Positions 33,108 through 42,243 of a stretch of 61,601 nucleotides of DNA are shown piece by piece; the first letter of the stretch is position 1; every line of letters starts with the position of its first letter. The translations under genes and the position numbers were made by a program. The stretch is from contig SVRU01000002.1 in NCBI GenBank assembly GCA_015064665.1, positions 1-61,601 on the forward strand, read 5' to 3'. Source of the stretch: Oscillospiraceae bacterium. Lineage in GTDB: Bacteria; Bacillota_A; Clostridia; Oscillospirales; CAG-272. The notes beneath the pieces were generated by a model. The model was not told where the DNA came from and ran no database searches. It saw only the letters and a list, made by a program, of their open reading frames with translations.

Positions 33108-34505
33108 TCATTTGTCAATACAATCGTATTCTATTCCGTCTGTGTATCTGATGAATTCTTTTAAATAATCGGTATAGTCGCCCGGAATTTCGCTCATGTG
33201 GTGAATATAAGGTCCCTCTATAAGCTTTCTTTCGAGCGCGGGCAGGTCTTTAAATTCCGCCCATACGTAAGTTCCCCAGGTTGACGGTCCGTCACAGCTG
33301 TTGAATTTGTCTGCGAAAAGATAATATTTTCCGCCCTCCGCTTGAAAGCGCGCAATGGTGTATTCACCGTCTTTAAGACGGAATGACGGCTTTGCGTTTA
33401 CAAGAGGGGGCTTTTCCCCCTCGGCGTATCTGACGGGGAAGGAGCCGCAGTGCCAGAGAAGCTCCGCGTTGTCGTTGTCGGGGTGGTGGGAGGTAAATTC
33501 TCCCTGTATAACACTTTCCTTACCGCGTGACGCGCAAAGTAAGAGAATATTCGTTATTGCCATGTGAATATCACCCTCGCAGGTGATGTGTATGTCATTC
33601 TCTGCAAGAATGCTCATGGCCATACACGGCGCAATGCCGAATCCTAGGGCAAATCCCGACCAGCAGTCTGTTCCTATAATGTTGGAATTATAGGTTTTTG
33701 AAAGTCTTTCGAAATATTCCGCAGCGGCGGCAAGCTTCAGGAGCGTTTGCCCGTCGGTGTCCGAGCAGTCAAATTTTTCACGAATCTCGCAAACTCGCGG
33801 CAAAAGCTTTTCCTTTTCGTTTTCGAAAATTCCCCCGAGCTCGTTCATTGCCTCGACAAGATTTATCGATACGACGTCGATACCGAACCTTTCGCAGAGC
33901 TCAAGCTCGTTATACATTATGGACTTGAATGGCTTAAGCCTTGCTCCGATTTCGAGAATACGGATATTTTTAAAGTTTTTCACCATACATGCAACGCCGA
34001 AAAAGCGCCTGAGCCCCTCGTCAAAGGCGGGGGCGGTGATATCACAGTTTTCTATGTAGGAAAATGCGACACCGTAGCGCTTAAGCTGCTTGCTCATCGC
34101 GAAAAGTCCGCACTGGGTATCCGTAAAGCGCTGTCCGTCAGTAAACAGCCTGTCTCTCGGACCCCAAAGAAGTGTGGGCAGACCGAGCTTCTTGGCTACG
34201 AGTCCTGCACAGCTCTCCTCGCCAAAGTTGCAATTTACTATGAAAAGAGCATCTATTTTCTGTTCTTTAAAATACTCAGCAACTCTGTCACAGTCGGAAT
34301 CAAGTCTGAGAAGACCCTCTTCGTTAAGCCATTCTATATCGACGAAAGCGGTGTTTTTGTCCTCATAAAGCCCGCGCAGATGCTCAAGAGTAATATTTTT
34401 ATTTTCAACTGCATAGTCGCTCTGAAACATTCCAATTCTTTTGGGCGGCTCCTTAATACATCTTCTGATAGGGAGAACGCCTATTTTCAGCTTATAGTCT
34501 AACAT
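33108..34505 (-). CDS. L-fucose/L-arabinose isomerase-like protein
   Basis: 465 residues. An N-terminal Rossmann-like part (IDALFIVNCNFGEE and LPTLLWGPRD) and a C-terminal region (CEGDIHMA, GEFTSHHPDN, HCGSFP) match the fucose isomerase C-terminal family, in which conserved Glu, Asp and His bind metal. It would interconvert an aldose and a ketose, or act on a related sugar. The reading frame overlaps the ETF gene by 14 bases, so translation is probably coupled. An FGGY kinase and an aldolase in the same operon fit an isomerise-phosphorylate-cleave route. Confidence 0.82.
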   Translation of the reverse strand: MLDYKLKIGVLPIRRCIKEPPKRIGMFQSDYAVENKNITLEHLRGLYEDKNTAFVDIEWLNEEGLLRLDSDCDRVAEYFKEQKIDALFIVNCNFGEESCAGLVAKKLGLPTLLWGPRDRLFTDGQRFTDTQCGLFAMSKQLKRYGVAFSYIENCDITAPAFDEGLRRFFGVACMVKNFKNIRILEIGARLKPFKSIMYNELELCERFGIDVVSINLVEAMNELGGIFENEKEKLLPRVCEIREKFDCSDTDGQTLLKLAAAAEYFERLSKTYNSNIIGTDCWSGFALGFGIAPCMAMSILAENDIHITCEGDIHMAITNILLLCASRGKESVIQGEFTSHHPDNDNAELLWHCGSFPVRYAEGEKPPLVNAKPSFRLKDGEYTIARFQAEGGKYYLFADKFNSCDGPSTWGTYVWAEFKDLPALERKLIEGPYIHHMSEIPGDYTDYLKEFIRYTDGIEYDCIDK

Positions 34506-35853
34506 TTTCTATCTCCTCTATAATACCGTAATCCGCGTAATCGAATATTCTCGCGTCCTTATCGGTGTTAACCGCTATGACCGTGCCTGCCCCCGAAATT
34601 GCCGAGGTGTGCTGAACGGCACCGGATATACCGAAAGCAACGTAAACCTTTGGGGATACCGTTTTTCCCGTAAGCCCCACCTGATATTCGTAGGGCATAT
34701 CTCCGCTATCAACGACAGTTCTCGTTGCGGCAAGCTGAGCATGGTATTTTTTTGCAAGAGCACGTATTTTTTCAATATAAGGCACAGCACCTCTGCCAAT
34801 GGCAAAAATCAATTCACCGTCGGCACTTCCGCTTTTTCTCACCGTGGCAAGCGACATTTTTGAATCACAGGCTATATCAGCGGTCACGCCTCCGTCAAGC
34901 GCGGGACGTGTCATAATAAATGTGTTTTTTTCCTGTCTGAAGGATATACAGTCGGCGCAAAGTCCCGAGCCGCATATGACCGCAACCCGAGCCGCTAGGG
35001 TTTTGTATTCCTCGTTAGATTCAAATAACACGACTTTTGCGCCGAGCCCTGAAAGCTCCTCGGCAACCTTTCGCGCATCCTTTCCCGATGCATCGTAGCT
35101 TACGGCTTCAAAGGCAAATTTTCTCGCTATATCGCCGATATCGCCGACGTAGTAAATTCTGTCGGTCTTTGCAACGGTCTCATCGGAATTTTTGTCAATG
35201 CTTTTTGTCATTGATTTGGATATCAGAGCTTCAAGCTCATCAGGCGAGGCAAACCGACAGCTCCGTCTGCCTACCGAGCTCTCATAAGAGCGGATGACGC
35301 GCGTGGGAGAGCCCTTTATACCGCACTTTTTGGTGTCAAGCTTAAGAGCGTCGTTATCCCATATCTCGACCGTCCCTTTTTTTGAAAAGATCGAGGGAAA
35401 GCGCAAGGCTCTTATTCTTTCAAAGGTATATACGGTTTTCTCACTCAGCGTCTCGCTTTTGTTTGAACGGGTCGTGATTTTTTCTCCGTCAAACTCCATA
35501 ACGCCGACGGTTATACCGCAGCCGAGCCGCTCCGCAAGCATCGGCGGAACCTGCGAGGTATCGCCGTCAATACTTTGCCGTCCCGCAAATATAAGGTCGG
35601 GGTCGAGTCTTTTCAAAGCCTCCGAAAGCACGTAGCTTGTTGCCTGAGTATCACCGCCCGCATAAGCGGGGTCGGTTATCAAAACGGCTTTAATGCCGAG
35701 CCGTGTCAAGTTTTCAAGAGACGGAGCAACCGAGGCGGGCGCCATTGAGAGCGCGGTCACCTCAGCTCCCGATTCAAGCGCGCATTCAAGAGCCGCGGCG
35801 TCAAACGGATTTATCTCACCCTTGTAATACTTAATTAAAACCGCTATTTTCAT
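34492..35853 (-). CDS. Single-chain electron transfer flavoprotein (EtfB-EtfA fusion)
   Basis: 453 residues. Residues about 1-195 are ETF beta, with GRQSIDGDTSQVPP (92-104). About 215-330 match the ETF alpha N-terminal domain. The C-terminus is the ETF alpha FAD domain, with QVGLTGKTVSPK ending at 402, GISGAVQH and ADYGII. The fusion is shorter than the two usual subunits together (about 590). ETFs take electrons from flavin dehydrogenases; here the partner is probably the FAD oxidase/Fe-S pair encoded in the same operon. An ETF inside a sugar operon is unusual. The gene lies 1 base from the FGGY kinase stop. Confidence 0.9.
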   Translation of the reverse strand: MKIAVLIKYYKGEINPFDAAALECALESGAEVTALSMAPASVAPSLENLTRLGIKAVLITDPAYAGGDTQATSYVLSEALKRLDPDLIFAGRQSIDGDTSQVPPMLAERLGCGITVGVMEFDGEKITTRSNKSETLSEKTVYTFERIRALRFPSIFSKKGTVEIWDNDALKLDTKKCGIKGSPTRVIRSYESSVGRRSCRFASPDELEALISKSMTKSIDKNSDETVAKTDRIYYVGDIGDIARKFAFEAVSYDASGKDARKVAEELSGLGAKVVLFESNEEYKTLAARVAVICGSGLCADCISFRQEKNTFIMTRPALDGGVTADIACDSKMSLATVRKSGSADGELIFAIGRGAVPYIEKIRALAKKYHAQLAATRTVVDSGDMPYEYQVGLTGKTVSPKVYVAFGISGAVQHTSAISGAGTVIAVNTDKDARIFDYADYGIIEEIENVRL

Positions 35854-35854
35854 A

Positions 35855-37309
35855 TCAAATGTTTAATTCGGAAAGAAATTTTCCGATTTTTTTGTATTTT
35901 TTAAATATCTCTCCGTATTTTTCTGTGTTTTCGCGCACGGGCTCGGTAACGTCAATTATTCTTTGCGTATGAAGCACCGCGTCCTCAAAATCCCTAAAAT
36001 ATCCCATGGCAACCGCGGCGCACATGCATGAGCCGAGCGAGGAATCATTCCTTTCGGTAACGACGAGGGAGATGCCGAGAGTGTCGGCAACTATCTGACG
36101 CCATAGTCTGCTTTTAGCTCCGCCGCCTATTACGAACGCTTTCTCACCGAGAGAAATTCCTTTCTCGGCAAGATAGTTTTTACAGTCGAGAAGGCTTAAG
36201 GCAACGCCCTCCATAACGGCTCTTGAGAAATGCGCTTTGGTATGTGCCGCGCTGATGCCGATGAAGCTTGCGCGAAGCGTCGGGTCTGCATACGGAGTAA
36301 GCTCGCCCATAAGGTGCGGATTGAATATGAGACCGTCGCATCCGGGCTCGATTTCTTCCGCCATAGCGTCAAATTCGGTGTAATCTCCGCCAAACGTATC
36401 TCTGAACCATCTGAGCGATGCCGCGCAGGATTTCGTTGCGCTTCCGGGATATGTAAGGCCATCTTTAATATGAGAATAATTTACTATGTTTTTGTCGGGA
36501 TAAAAAGCATCGGAAATAACGCATATTCTTCCTGCGGTAGCAAGCTTCAAGGTCACGTCACCAACCTTTACGGCTCCTGCGGCAAGAACCTCCATTGCGG
36601 TATCGGTAGCACCGCATATGACCTTAGTTCCCGCGCAAAGACCGCTTATCTTCGCCGCCTGCTCGGTCACCTCACCGACAAAATCAAGCGGAGAAACGAC
36701 TCTCGGCATCATCGAACGGTCAAGAGAAGCCAAGCTCAAAAGCCCGTCGTCCCAATCGCGCTTATCGTAGTCAAAGAGCATACTGCCCTCAGCCTCTATT
36801 CCGTCGGTAACAAAATCTCTCGTGAATTTTCCGCGCACGAAATCCTTGGCAAAGGTTACTTTTTTTACCTTGGCAAAGACATCGGGAAAAGAATTCTTTA
36901 CGAACATAATTTCAGGGAGCGACCAGATGGTGTCCACGCGATGCTTGCATTTTTCAAATATTTTATCGCCGAATTGCGACTCAAGCAGAATTTTTTCTTT
37001 AACCGACCTTGTGTCCGTCCAATATACAGAATCGCACACGGGGTTGCCCCCCTCGTCAAGAAGTACGGCGGTATGCGTTGCCGCATCAAAGCACAGGCAT
37101 TCTATAAGCTCGGGATTTATACCGTCTATAACCGTCCTGATATTTTTGACGGCGGCATAATACCAATCAAGAGGATTTTGCTCCGCCTTTCCGCCATCTC
37201 CGTAATACGTGGGGTACTCGGAGCTTGCGGTTTTTATAACCGTGCCGCCGCGGTCCATAAGCGTCGCTTTGCTCGCTCCGCCTCCAAAATCTACGCCTAA
37301 GACGTACAT
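35855..37309 (-). CDS. FGGY-family carbohydrate kinase
   Basis: 484 residues. The actin-like ATPase fold starts GVDFGGGASKATLMD (phosphate 1 loop). WTDTRS follows near residue 132, then a catalytic-type Asp in GATDTAMEV and the FGGY C-terminal domain with GGGAKSRLWRQ. Closest in pattern to xylulokinases. It phosphorylates a pentulose, hexulose or polyol with ATP in the cytoplasm. With the neighbouring isomerase-like and aldolase genes, an aldose to ketose to ketose-phosphate route is plausible. The exact sugar is not evident. Confidence 0.88.
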   Translation of the reverse strand: MYVLGVDFGGGASKATLMDRGGTVIKTASSEYPTYYGDGGKAEQNPLDWYYAAVKNIRTVIDGINPELIECLCFDAATHTAVLLDEGGNPVCDSVYWTDTRSVKEKILLESQFGDKIFEKCKHRVDTIWSLPEIMFVKNSFPDVFAKVKKVTFAKDFVRGKFTRDFVTDGIEAEGSMLFDYDKRDWDDGLLSLASLDRSMMPRVVSPLDFVGEVTEQAAKISGLCAGTKVICGATDTAMEVLAAGAVKVGDVTLKLATAGRICVISDAFYPDKNIVNYSHIKDGLTYPGSATKSCAASLRWFRDTFGGDYTEFDAMAEEIEPGCDGLIFNPHLMGELTPYADPTLRASFIGISAAHTKAHFSRAVMEGVALSLLDCKNYLAEKGISLGEKAFVIGGGAKSRLWRQIVADTLGISLVVTERNDSSLGSCMCAAVAMGYFRDFEDAVLHTQRIIDVTEPVRENTEKYGEIFKKYKKIGKFLSELNI

Positions 37310-37319
37310 AGTTTTCTCC

Positions 37320-38111
37320 TTATTTTGAAACTACCCATTTATGACATTCCTCGGATGCGCTGAGAAGTCCGCGCTCCTTGCCCGCCATTATCCAAAGACA
37401 GTAATTCTTATATCCCGGAGCTACTGTCATGGGGTGGTAACCCTTGGGAATTTCCACGAAATCTCCGTTTTCAATCTTGTAAACCTCATTTATATCTCCC
37501 TCAGCCGAGTAAACAGCCTGGAAGCCAAAGCCCTGGGACTTGTCAAATTCATAGTAATAAATCTCGTCAAGCGCGCCCTCGCGGGGAAGGTCGTCAACGT
37601 CGTGCTTGTGAGGGGGATAGCTTGCCCAGTTGCCGTCATTCACCCAGAATTCGCCTATATAAAGATGGTTTGCATCCTTGGTTTCGGGGAAGGTGAAGGC
37701 AACGTCTCTCACAAAGGAATCCTTGCCGAAGGTCTTTACATCGACCTCGGTTTTTTTTATCTGATAGGGGGCGAAATACTTTTCGGCAGGAGCTTTACAT
37801 ACCGCAATCTTAACGTCTCCACCGACAGCGGTAACGGTAAACGCCGTATCCTTTCCTACGTAAACCGACTCCGCAGCGCCGTCAAAAACGCTCTCGCGGC
37901 AGCCTGCGTCAAAGGAAAATCCCTCGCCCTCTGCCTTGCACTTGCCGTAAAGAACGATAAGAACGAATTCCTTGCCGGGCTCGTCTACCGTGTAGCTCTT
38001 TCCGTCGGCAAGCTTCAGCATGTCGCACTCTGCGTAGTAAAGAGAGGAATTTTTGCTCGTTATTATTCTTTCATATCCGTATTTTTCGGTGTATACCTTT
38101 TTGAGATTCAT
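37320..38111 (-). CDS. IolB/KduI-family 5-deoxy-glucuronate isomerase
   Basis: 263 residues, a bicupin. Metal ligands visible: H168 and H170 in PPHKHD, E183 in LDEIYYYEF, and H226 in IPKGYHPMTV. This is the exact IolB pattern. IolB converts 5-deoxy-D-glucuronate to 5-dehydro-2-deoxy-D-gluconate in myo-inositol catabolism. PfkB (IolC-like) and class II aldolase (IolJ-like) genes in the same operon supply the following two steps, but IolG, IolE and IolD are missing here, so another uronate could be the true substrate. ATG 38111 has GAGGA upstream; TTG 38129 is rejected. Confidence 0.85.
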   Translation of the reverse strand: MNLKKVYTEKYGYERIITSKNSSLYYAECDMLKLADGKSYTVDEPGKEFVLIVLYGKCKAEGEGFSFDAGCRESVFDGAAESVYVGKDTAFTVTAVGGDVKIAVCKAPAEKYFAPYQIKKTEVDVKTFGKDSFVRDVAFTFPETKDANHLYIGEFWVNDGNWASYPPHKHDVDDLPREGALDEIYYYEFDKSQGFGFQAVYSAEGDINEVYKIENGDFVEIPKGYHPMTVAPGYKNYCLWIMAGKERGLLSASEECHKWVVSK

Positions 38112-38130
38112 ATTCTTTCCTCTTTCCAAA

Positions 38131-39207
38131 TTACATATTTTCCTTAATCATTTGCTCAACGGTTATAACTCTGTATCCGTCGGGCAGGGTTGCCTTAAGC
38201 GCAACGTATTCCGCTGGGCTCTCGGTAACAACGGTTCTGCATTCCATATTGACGGCGTTAGTCCATCTGTCGCGTGCAACCTTTGCCATTGCCTCGGGCA
38301 TATACTCAGCCATAATAAGCTGTCCTGCAAGATTTGCTTCCTTGCCGCAAAGCAGCATATCCTTGCTTTTTCCAACCGCCCCGATAAGAGCGCGTCCGCT
38401 TTCGGTGTCGTCAAGCTCACGGGCGTAGGACGCGTTATCCTGCAACGTGTATTCACACTCGGATTTCGTTACCTTGATTTTGCCGTCTTTAATAAGGCTT
38501 AAAAGAAAAGCGTTGAAGGAGATAAGCTTTGCGCCCATCTCGATTCCCCATTCCTTATACTGATGGCTTATAAACGCCATATCGTCGGGGTCGTAAACTA
38601 CTACGGTCTTATATTTATCGGCGTGCTTTGCAAATTCCTTTGCCGCCTGTTGAGTCTCTCCGGTCTTGCCGGTAAGGAACCAAAGGGCAGAGCCTGTATT
38701 TTGATTTGAAGTGAACGCCGCCTTTATTCCCGCGCCTCTTATAAGTCCGAGCGCGTCACAAATACATTCTGGGGCTTTTACCTCAGCGTTGGTGCCGGCA
38801 AGAAATAATACGTCGCCCTCCTCGGAACAAAGATTTTTTAGCATGTCGGGCATATCCGCGCCCCATACGTTGCCGTATTCAAGGCACTTTTCAACGAGTG
38901 CAAGAATATAATCGGGCGTAAGTCCCGAAAGAACTATCTCGGTTTTCGTTTCCTGAATAAATACCTTGGGGTCAAAGCCCGTCACGCAGTTGTTGGTGCA
39001 AGCTCCGCAAAGGCTGCATTCGTAAATATTGTCAACTACCTCTGAAAGCTCGGTTGCGCCTCTCTCTACCATAGATACGGCAAAAGCGCGCGCTCTTGCG
39101 GTATTTCTTTCGTGTCCGGTTGCGTTTCCTATGGGGCAGACGTGTCTGCACATCCAGCAGAATCTGCAGTTATCGGTTATTTTTTTAGCGTTTTCGGTTA
39201 AATTCAT
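38131..39207 (-). CDS. 4Fe-4S protein, GlcF/LutA-related
   Basis: 358 residues. Two 4Fe-4S ferredoxin-type clusters at the N-terminus: C14, C17, C20, C24 and C64, C67, C70, C74. The remaining about 270 residues have scattered Cys but no CCG-type cysteine-rich domains, which GlcF, LutA and GlpC normally carry. It most likely passes electrons between the FAD-linked oxidase encoded upstream and the single-chain ETF. I chose ATG 39207 (GAGG upstream); GTG 39222, overlapping the oxidase stop, is possible and adds five residues. Confidence 0.82.
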   Translation of the reverse strand: MNLTENAKKITDNCRFCWMCRHVCPIGNATGHERNTARARAFAVSMVERGATELSEVVDNIYECSLCGACTNNCVTGFDPKVFIQETKTEIVLSGLTPDYILALVEKCLEYGNVWGADMPDMLKNLCSEEGDVLFLAGTNAEVKAPECICDALGLIRGAGIKAAFTSNQNTGSALWFLTGKTGETQQAAKEFAKHADKYKTVVVYDPDDMAFISHQYKEWGIEMGAKLISFNAFLLSLIKDGKIKVTKSECEYTLQDNASYARELDDTESGRALIGAVGKSKDMLLCGKEANLAGQLIMAEYMPEAMAKVARDRWTNAVNMECRTVVTESPAEYVALKATLPDGYRVITVEQMIKENM

Positions 39208-39218
39208 ATTCCAAGTCC

Positions 39219-40643
39219 TCACAGTCCAAGCTTGAACGGATTCATTATTCCGTTGGGGTCAAGAGCCTTTTTAATTCCCTCAAATACCTGCATTGCAGGT
39301 CCGTACTGCTCCTTCATCATTCTGCCGAGCTTAATGCCTACGCCGTGGTGGTCGTTTACGACACCGCCGTTTGCAAGAGCCGTTCTGATTCCGAGAGTCC
39401 ATATTTCGTTATGAAGGCGCATTGCCTCGACGGGATCGGCGGGAACGTGCTCGCCGTCGATTATAAATCTGTCGTACATCATAGCGCCCCACTCGTACCA
39501 ATGGGAGAAATGTGCGATAAATCTCGCAAAGGGATATTTGGTTTCGATAGCCTCCTTCATTGCCCAGTAGATCTTCTCTATCTTATCGTATGGAGCAATG
39601 GTATCCATAGTGCCGAACATCTGCGGAATATCCATCATATGACCGGGATAGAAGAAGGTTATCTTTTCCTTCCACCATTTTTCACCGTATTCTGAGCCAA
39701 GGTCCTCGGCGCCGTACTTTTTAAAGGTTTCAAGAAGCAGCTTTTCCTCAACGTCAACAAGCTCGCGTACACCCTCGTAAGCAATATTCATAAATGCTCC
39801 GGGCTTTGAAACGCCCACTATTTTCTTTATAAGGCTTGACGTTTCCGCCTCGTCGTAAAGACGCATAACCGAGGGCTTGAATTTCTGAAGTATCTCGCGC
39901 GATGCGGCGAATGCCGAGGTCATATCCTTAAATAGAAATCCTCTGAAACGGCGCACCTCGGGCTGCTCGTAAATTCTTATCTGAGCCTTGGTGATAACGC
40001 CGAGCGTTCCCTCAGAGCCGATAAAAATCTGATTAAGGTCGGGGCCTGCCGCGTGCTTGGGGGTTGCGGAGGTGTTTATAATATCTCCGTTAGGAAGAAC
40101 AACCTCCATCTGAAGAACCATATCGTCAATCTTTCCGTATTTCGTGGAAACAACGCCTATACCGCGGTGAGCAAGGAATCCGCCGACGGTGGAGCAGGTG
40201 AGCGAGGAGGGGTAGTGCATCGTTGCGTATCCCTTTTCGTTTGCCGCCCATTCTATATGCTTATAGATAGCACCCGTGCCGCATTCTATGTACATTCCCT
40301 CGGTGTTTACCTCGTAAATTTTGTTCATTCTCTTGGTGTCGAGAATTATACCGCCGCAAACGGGAAGCGCGCCGCCCTGCGAGCCTGCTCCGCCGCCCCA
40401 GGTGGTAACGGGAATCTTGTAATAATTGGCAATTTTAAGTACCTTTGACGTTTCGCTTGCATCAGCGGGAGAAACGATAAAATCAGCCTCGGGCATTCTT
40501 CTGCCTCTGTCGACCCACATTCTTGACAGCCAGAAAAAGTCTGCGCTGTGCGTTGCCTTATCAATTTCTTTTACCGAGCAGTTTTCTCTGCCAACGGCGT
40601 CTTCAAGCTCGGTTAAAACCTGTGTGAATAAAAATTCGTTCAT
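39219..40643 (-). CDS. FAD-binding oxidase, GlcD/AGPS-like
   Basis: 474 residues. PCMH-type FAD domain (about 55-235) with TTWGGGAGSQGGALP, TVGGFLAHRGIG and GSEGTLGVIT, then the FAD-oxidase C-terminal domain with a His-rich active-site end, NDHHGVG. The family includes D-lactate and glycolate dehydrogenases and alkyl-DHAP synthase. Together with the Fe-S and ETF genes it resembles ETF-linked lactate dehydrogenase systems, so I infer oxidation of an alpha-hydroxy acid or polyol intermediate. The 3' end meets the Fe-S gene. Confidence 0.88.
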   Translation of the reverse strand: MNEFLFTQVLTELEDAVGRENCSVKEIDKATHSADFFWLSRMWVDRGRRMPEADFIVSPADASETSKVLKIANYYKIPVTTWGGGAGSQGGALPVCGGIILDTKRMNKIYEVNTEGMYIECGTGAIYKHIEWAANEKGYATMHYPSSLTCSTVGGFLAHRGIGVVSTKYGKIDDMVLQMEVVLPNGDIINTSATPKHAAGPDLNQIFIGSEGTLGVITKAQIRIYEQPEVRRFRGFLFKDMTSAFAASREILQKFKPSVMRLYDEAETSSLIKKIVGVSKPGAFMNIAYEGVRELVDVEEKLLLETFKKYGAEDLGSEYGEKWWKEKITFFYPGHMMDIPQMFGTMDTIAPYDKIEKIYWAMKEAIETKYPFARFIAHFSHWYEWGAMMYDRFIIDGEHVPADPVEAMRLHNEIWTLGIRTALANGGVVNDHHGVGIKLGRMMKEQYGPAMQVFEGIKKALDPNGIMNPFKLGL

Positions 40644-40685
40644 AGCATACCTCGTAAATTTATTTTAATCGACTTGTAATTTTGA

Positions 40686-42146
40686 TTATTCAAATATAAC
40701 GTGCTTCATTGAAGCTGCCTTTTCAACTATTTCGCCATACTCACGGTAGGGGTTGAGGAATATCTCCGAGCATACTGCGGAGGGGAACCAAACGCCGCCG
40801 TCGAACGCACCAGCCATGCAAAGATTCACCTTGCCGCCCGTTTCGTTGATTATAAACTCAGCCATTTTGCGCGCCGCATCTCCGTGCCTCATCCATTCGG
40901 CAGAAAGCTTTTTCCAGGTCTCCTCGCGAAGAAGCCTGTCATGTCGGCTTATCTCCTCGGCGTTATCGCCGAGAATATAGGGACCCATCTGATGCACGAA
41001 ATGCTTGTGCGTCCAGTCGAGAGTTGCAAATCCGCGGAATACGAGTCCGGTCTTTGCCTCAGTACCGCGCAGGTTTATTATTTGCTTTGTGAACTCAAGA
41101 GTTTCTTTGAAATATTCCTCGCTGTCGGCTAACGGATAGTAGCTGTACGGAAAGGCTCCGCAATCCTCCCAGACTATTTCTATGCGCTTGTCAACCTTCG
41201 CAATCTCGGCGGGGTGCTTTTTGACCGAGGTTGCGTGAAGACCGAACTGTATCTTCAGGCTCGGCTCGATTTTATAAAGCTCGCTTGCCGTGGTGTTTAC
41301 AAGGTCGGTGACCGCCTCCGCAACGAGCCTTCCGCCTATGTATTCGCTCTGGTGCTCGGTGAAGGATTGAAAATATATTCCGTCACCGACTCCGTGCCAG
41401 TTGTTTCTGTAGTTTTCAACAACCGCATTTCTGATTTTTGCAAGCGACTCGTCGGAGAGGTCGTCGCCTCTTCCGGAGCCGGGGTGCCAGCCCCAAGCAA
41501 AGCCCCATATAATTTCAATGCCGAAGGAGTGCGCGTATTCAACTACTTCCTTCGCGTTTATCGGGGCGTAGTCGTTCCATAAAATAAGCTGATTAAGGCC
41601 TTGACGCGCCATGTCGCGCATAAAAGCGCGGTAATTGTTTATGGCGTGACCCCATGCAAAAATGCTTCTGACCTCGCTCTTTACGGAATATTTAACCGTC
41701 TCCTTGTTGACGATAGGGTCGTCAAAAAATTTCTTAACTATGGAAAGGCATCCTCTTCTCCATTCGTGAGTGATAAGATAATGGTCAACGAACGCCGCCG
41801 CCGCAAGATAGATATTCTTTTCGCATTTTGCGGTTATAACGCAAAGGCTGGCTTCCGGATTTTTGGGATTTTCCATAACCTTAACGAGATAATCGCAGTC
41901 CGAAATATCCTCCTCCGTTACGTATTTTTCGACGAGCTTACTCTCACCGTACACGCCGAGGATAACCGCGTTTTCTTCGATTTCGGTATTTTTTTGCTCC
42001 GCGTTGCAGGCAAGCACGTGCAGAATGTATTCGCTGTCTACCCTTATTACGTATTTACCGAATTCACGGCTAAGAAACTCAACGGCTCTTTTTTCAATGC
42101 CTGAGTATTTATTGTAAATAAGCTGCCATGAGGTTTGTTTGGTCAT
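40686..42146 (-). CDS. Uncharacterised TIM-barrel protein, GH20/GH67-like layout
   Basis: 486 residues. The N-terminal about 130 residues look like the alpha/beta auxiliary domain of GH20/GH67 enzymes (AVEFLSREFGKY, CDYLVKVME). From about 165, a barrel-like region follows: SIFAWGHAINNY, LNQLILWNDYAP, IIWGFAWGWHPG and the acidic QSFTEHQSEYIGG. I cannot assign a family or catalytic residues with confidence; GH20, GH84 or DUF4838-type chemistry are options. No signal peptide. First gene of the long reverse operon, directly under the promoter at 42177-42205. Confidence 0.7.
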   Translation of the reverse strand: MTKQTSWQLIYNKYSGIEKRAVEFLSREFGKYVIRVDSEYILHVLACNAEQKNTEIEENAVILGVYGESKLVEKYVTEEDISDCDYLVKVMENPKNPEASLCVITAKCEKNIYLAAAAFVDHYLITHEWRRGCLSIVKKFFDDPIVNKETVKYSVKSEVRSIFAWGHAINNYRAFMRDMARQGLNQLILWNDYAPINAKEVVEYAHSFGIEIIWGFAWGWHPGSGRGDDLSDESLAKIRNAVVENYRNNWHGVGDGIYFQSFTEHQSEYIGGRLVAEAVTDLVNTTASELYKIEPSLKIQFGLHATSVKKHPAEIAKVDKRIEIVWEDCGAFPYSYYPLADSEEYFKETLEFTKQIINLRGTEAKTGLVFRGFATLDWTHKHFVHQMGPYILGDNAEEISRHDRLLREETWKKLSAEWMRHGDAARKMAEFIINETGGKVNLCMAGAFDGGVWFPSAVCSEIFLNPYREYGEIVEKAASMKHVIFE

Positions 42147-42176
42147 AGAAAAATCTCCTTAATTTATTATACTATA

Positions 42177-42205
42177 ATTTTAACTTCTCACTAGTTCTCA
42201 TTCAA
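42177..42205 (-). promoter_or_regulatory. Promoter of the long catabolic operon
   Basis: Reverse strand: TTGAAT (42205-42200), 17-base spacer, TAAAAT (42182-42177). TTCTCA occurs twice in the spacer (42185-42190 and 42195-42200), 10 bases apart in direct orientation, as expected for AraC-type half-sites on one face of the helix. Confidence 0.75.
42185..42200. promoter_or_regulatory. Candidate AraC-type operator (TTCTCA direct repeats)
   Basis: TTCTCA-CTAG-TTCTCA with a 10-base period, inside the operon promoter and 89 bases from the divergent AraC gene. Confidence 0.5.
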
Positions 42206-42243
42206 GAGATAAAACGATATAAAAATATAATTTTTCGAAACTA

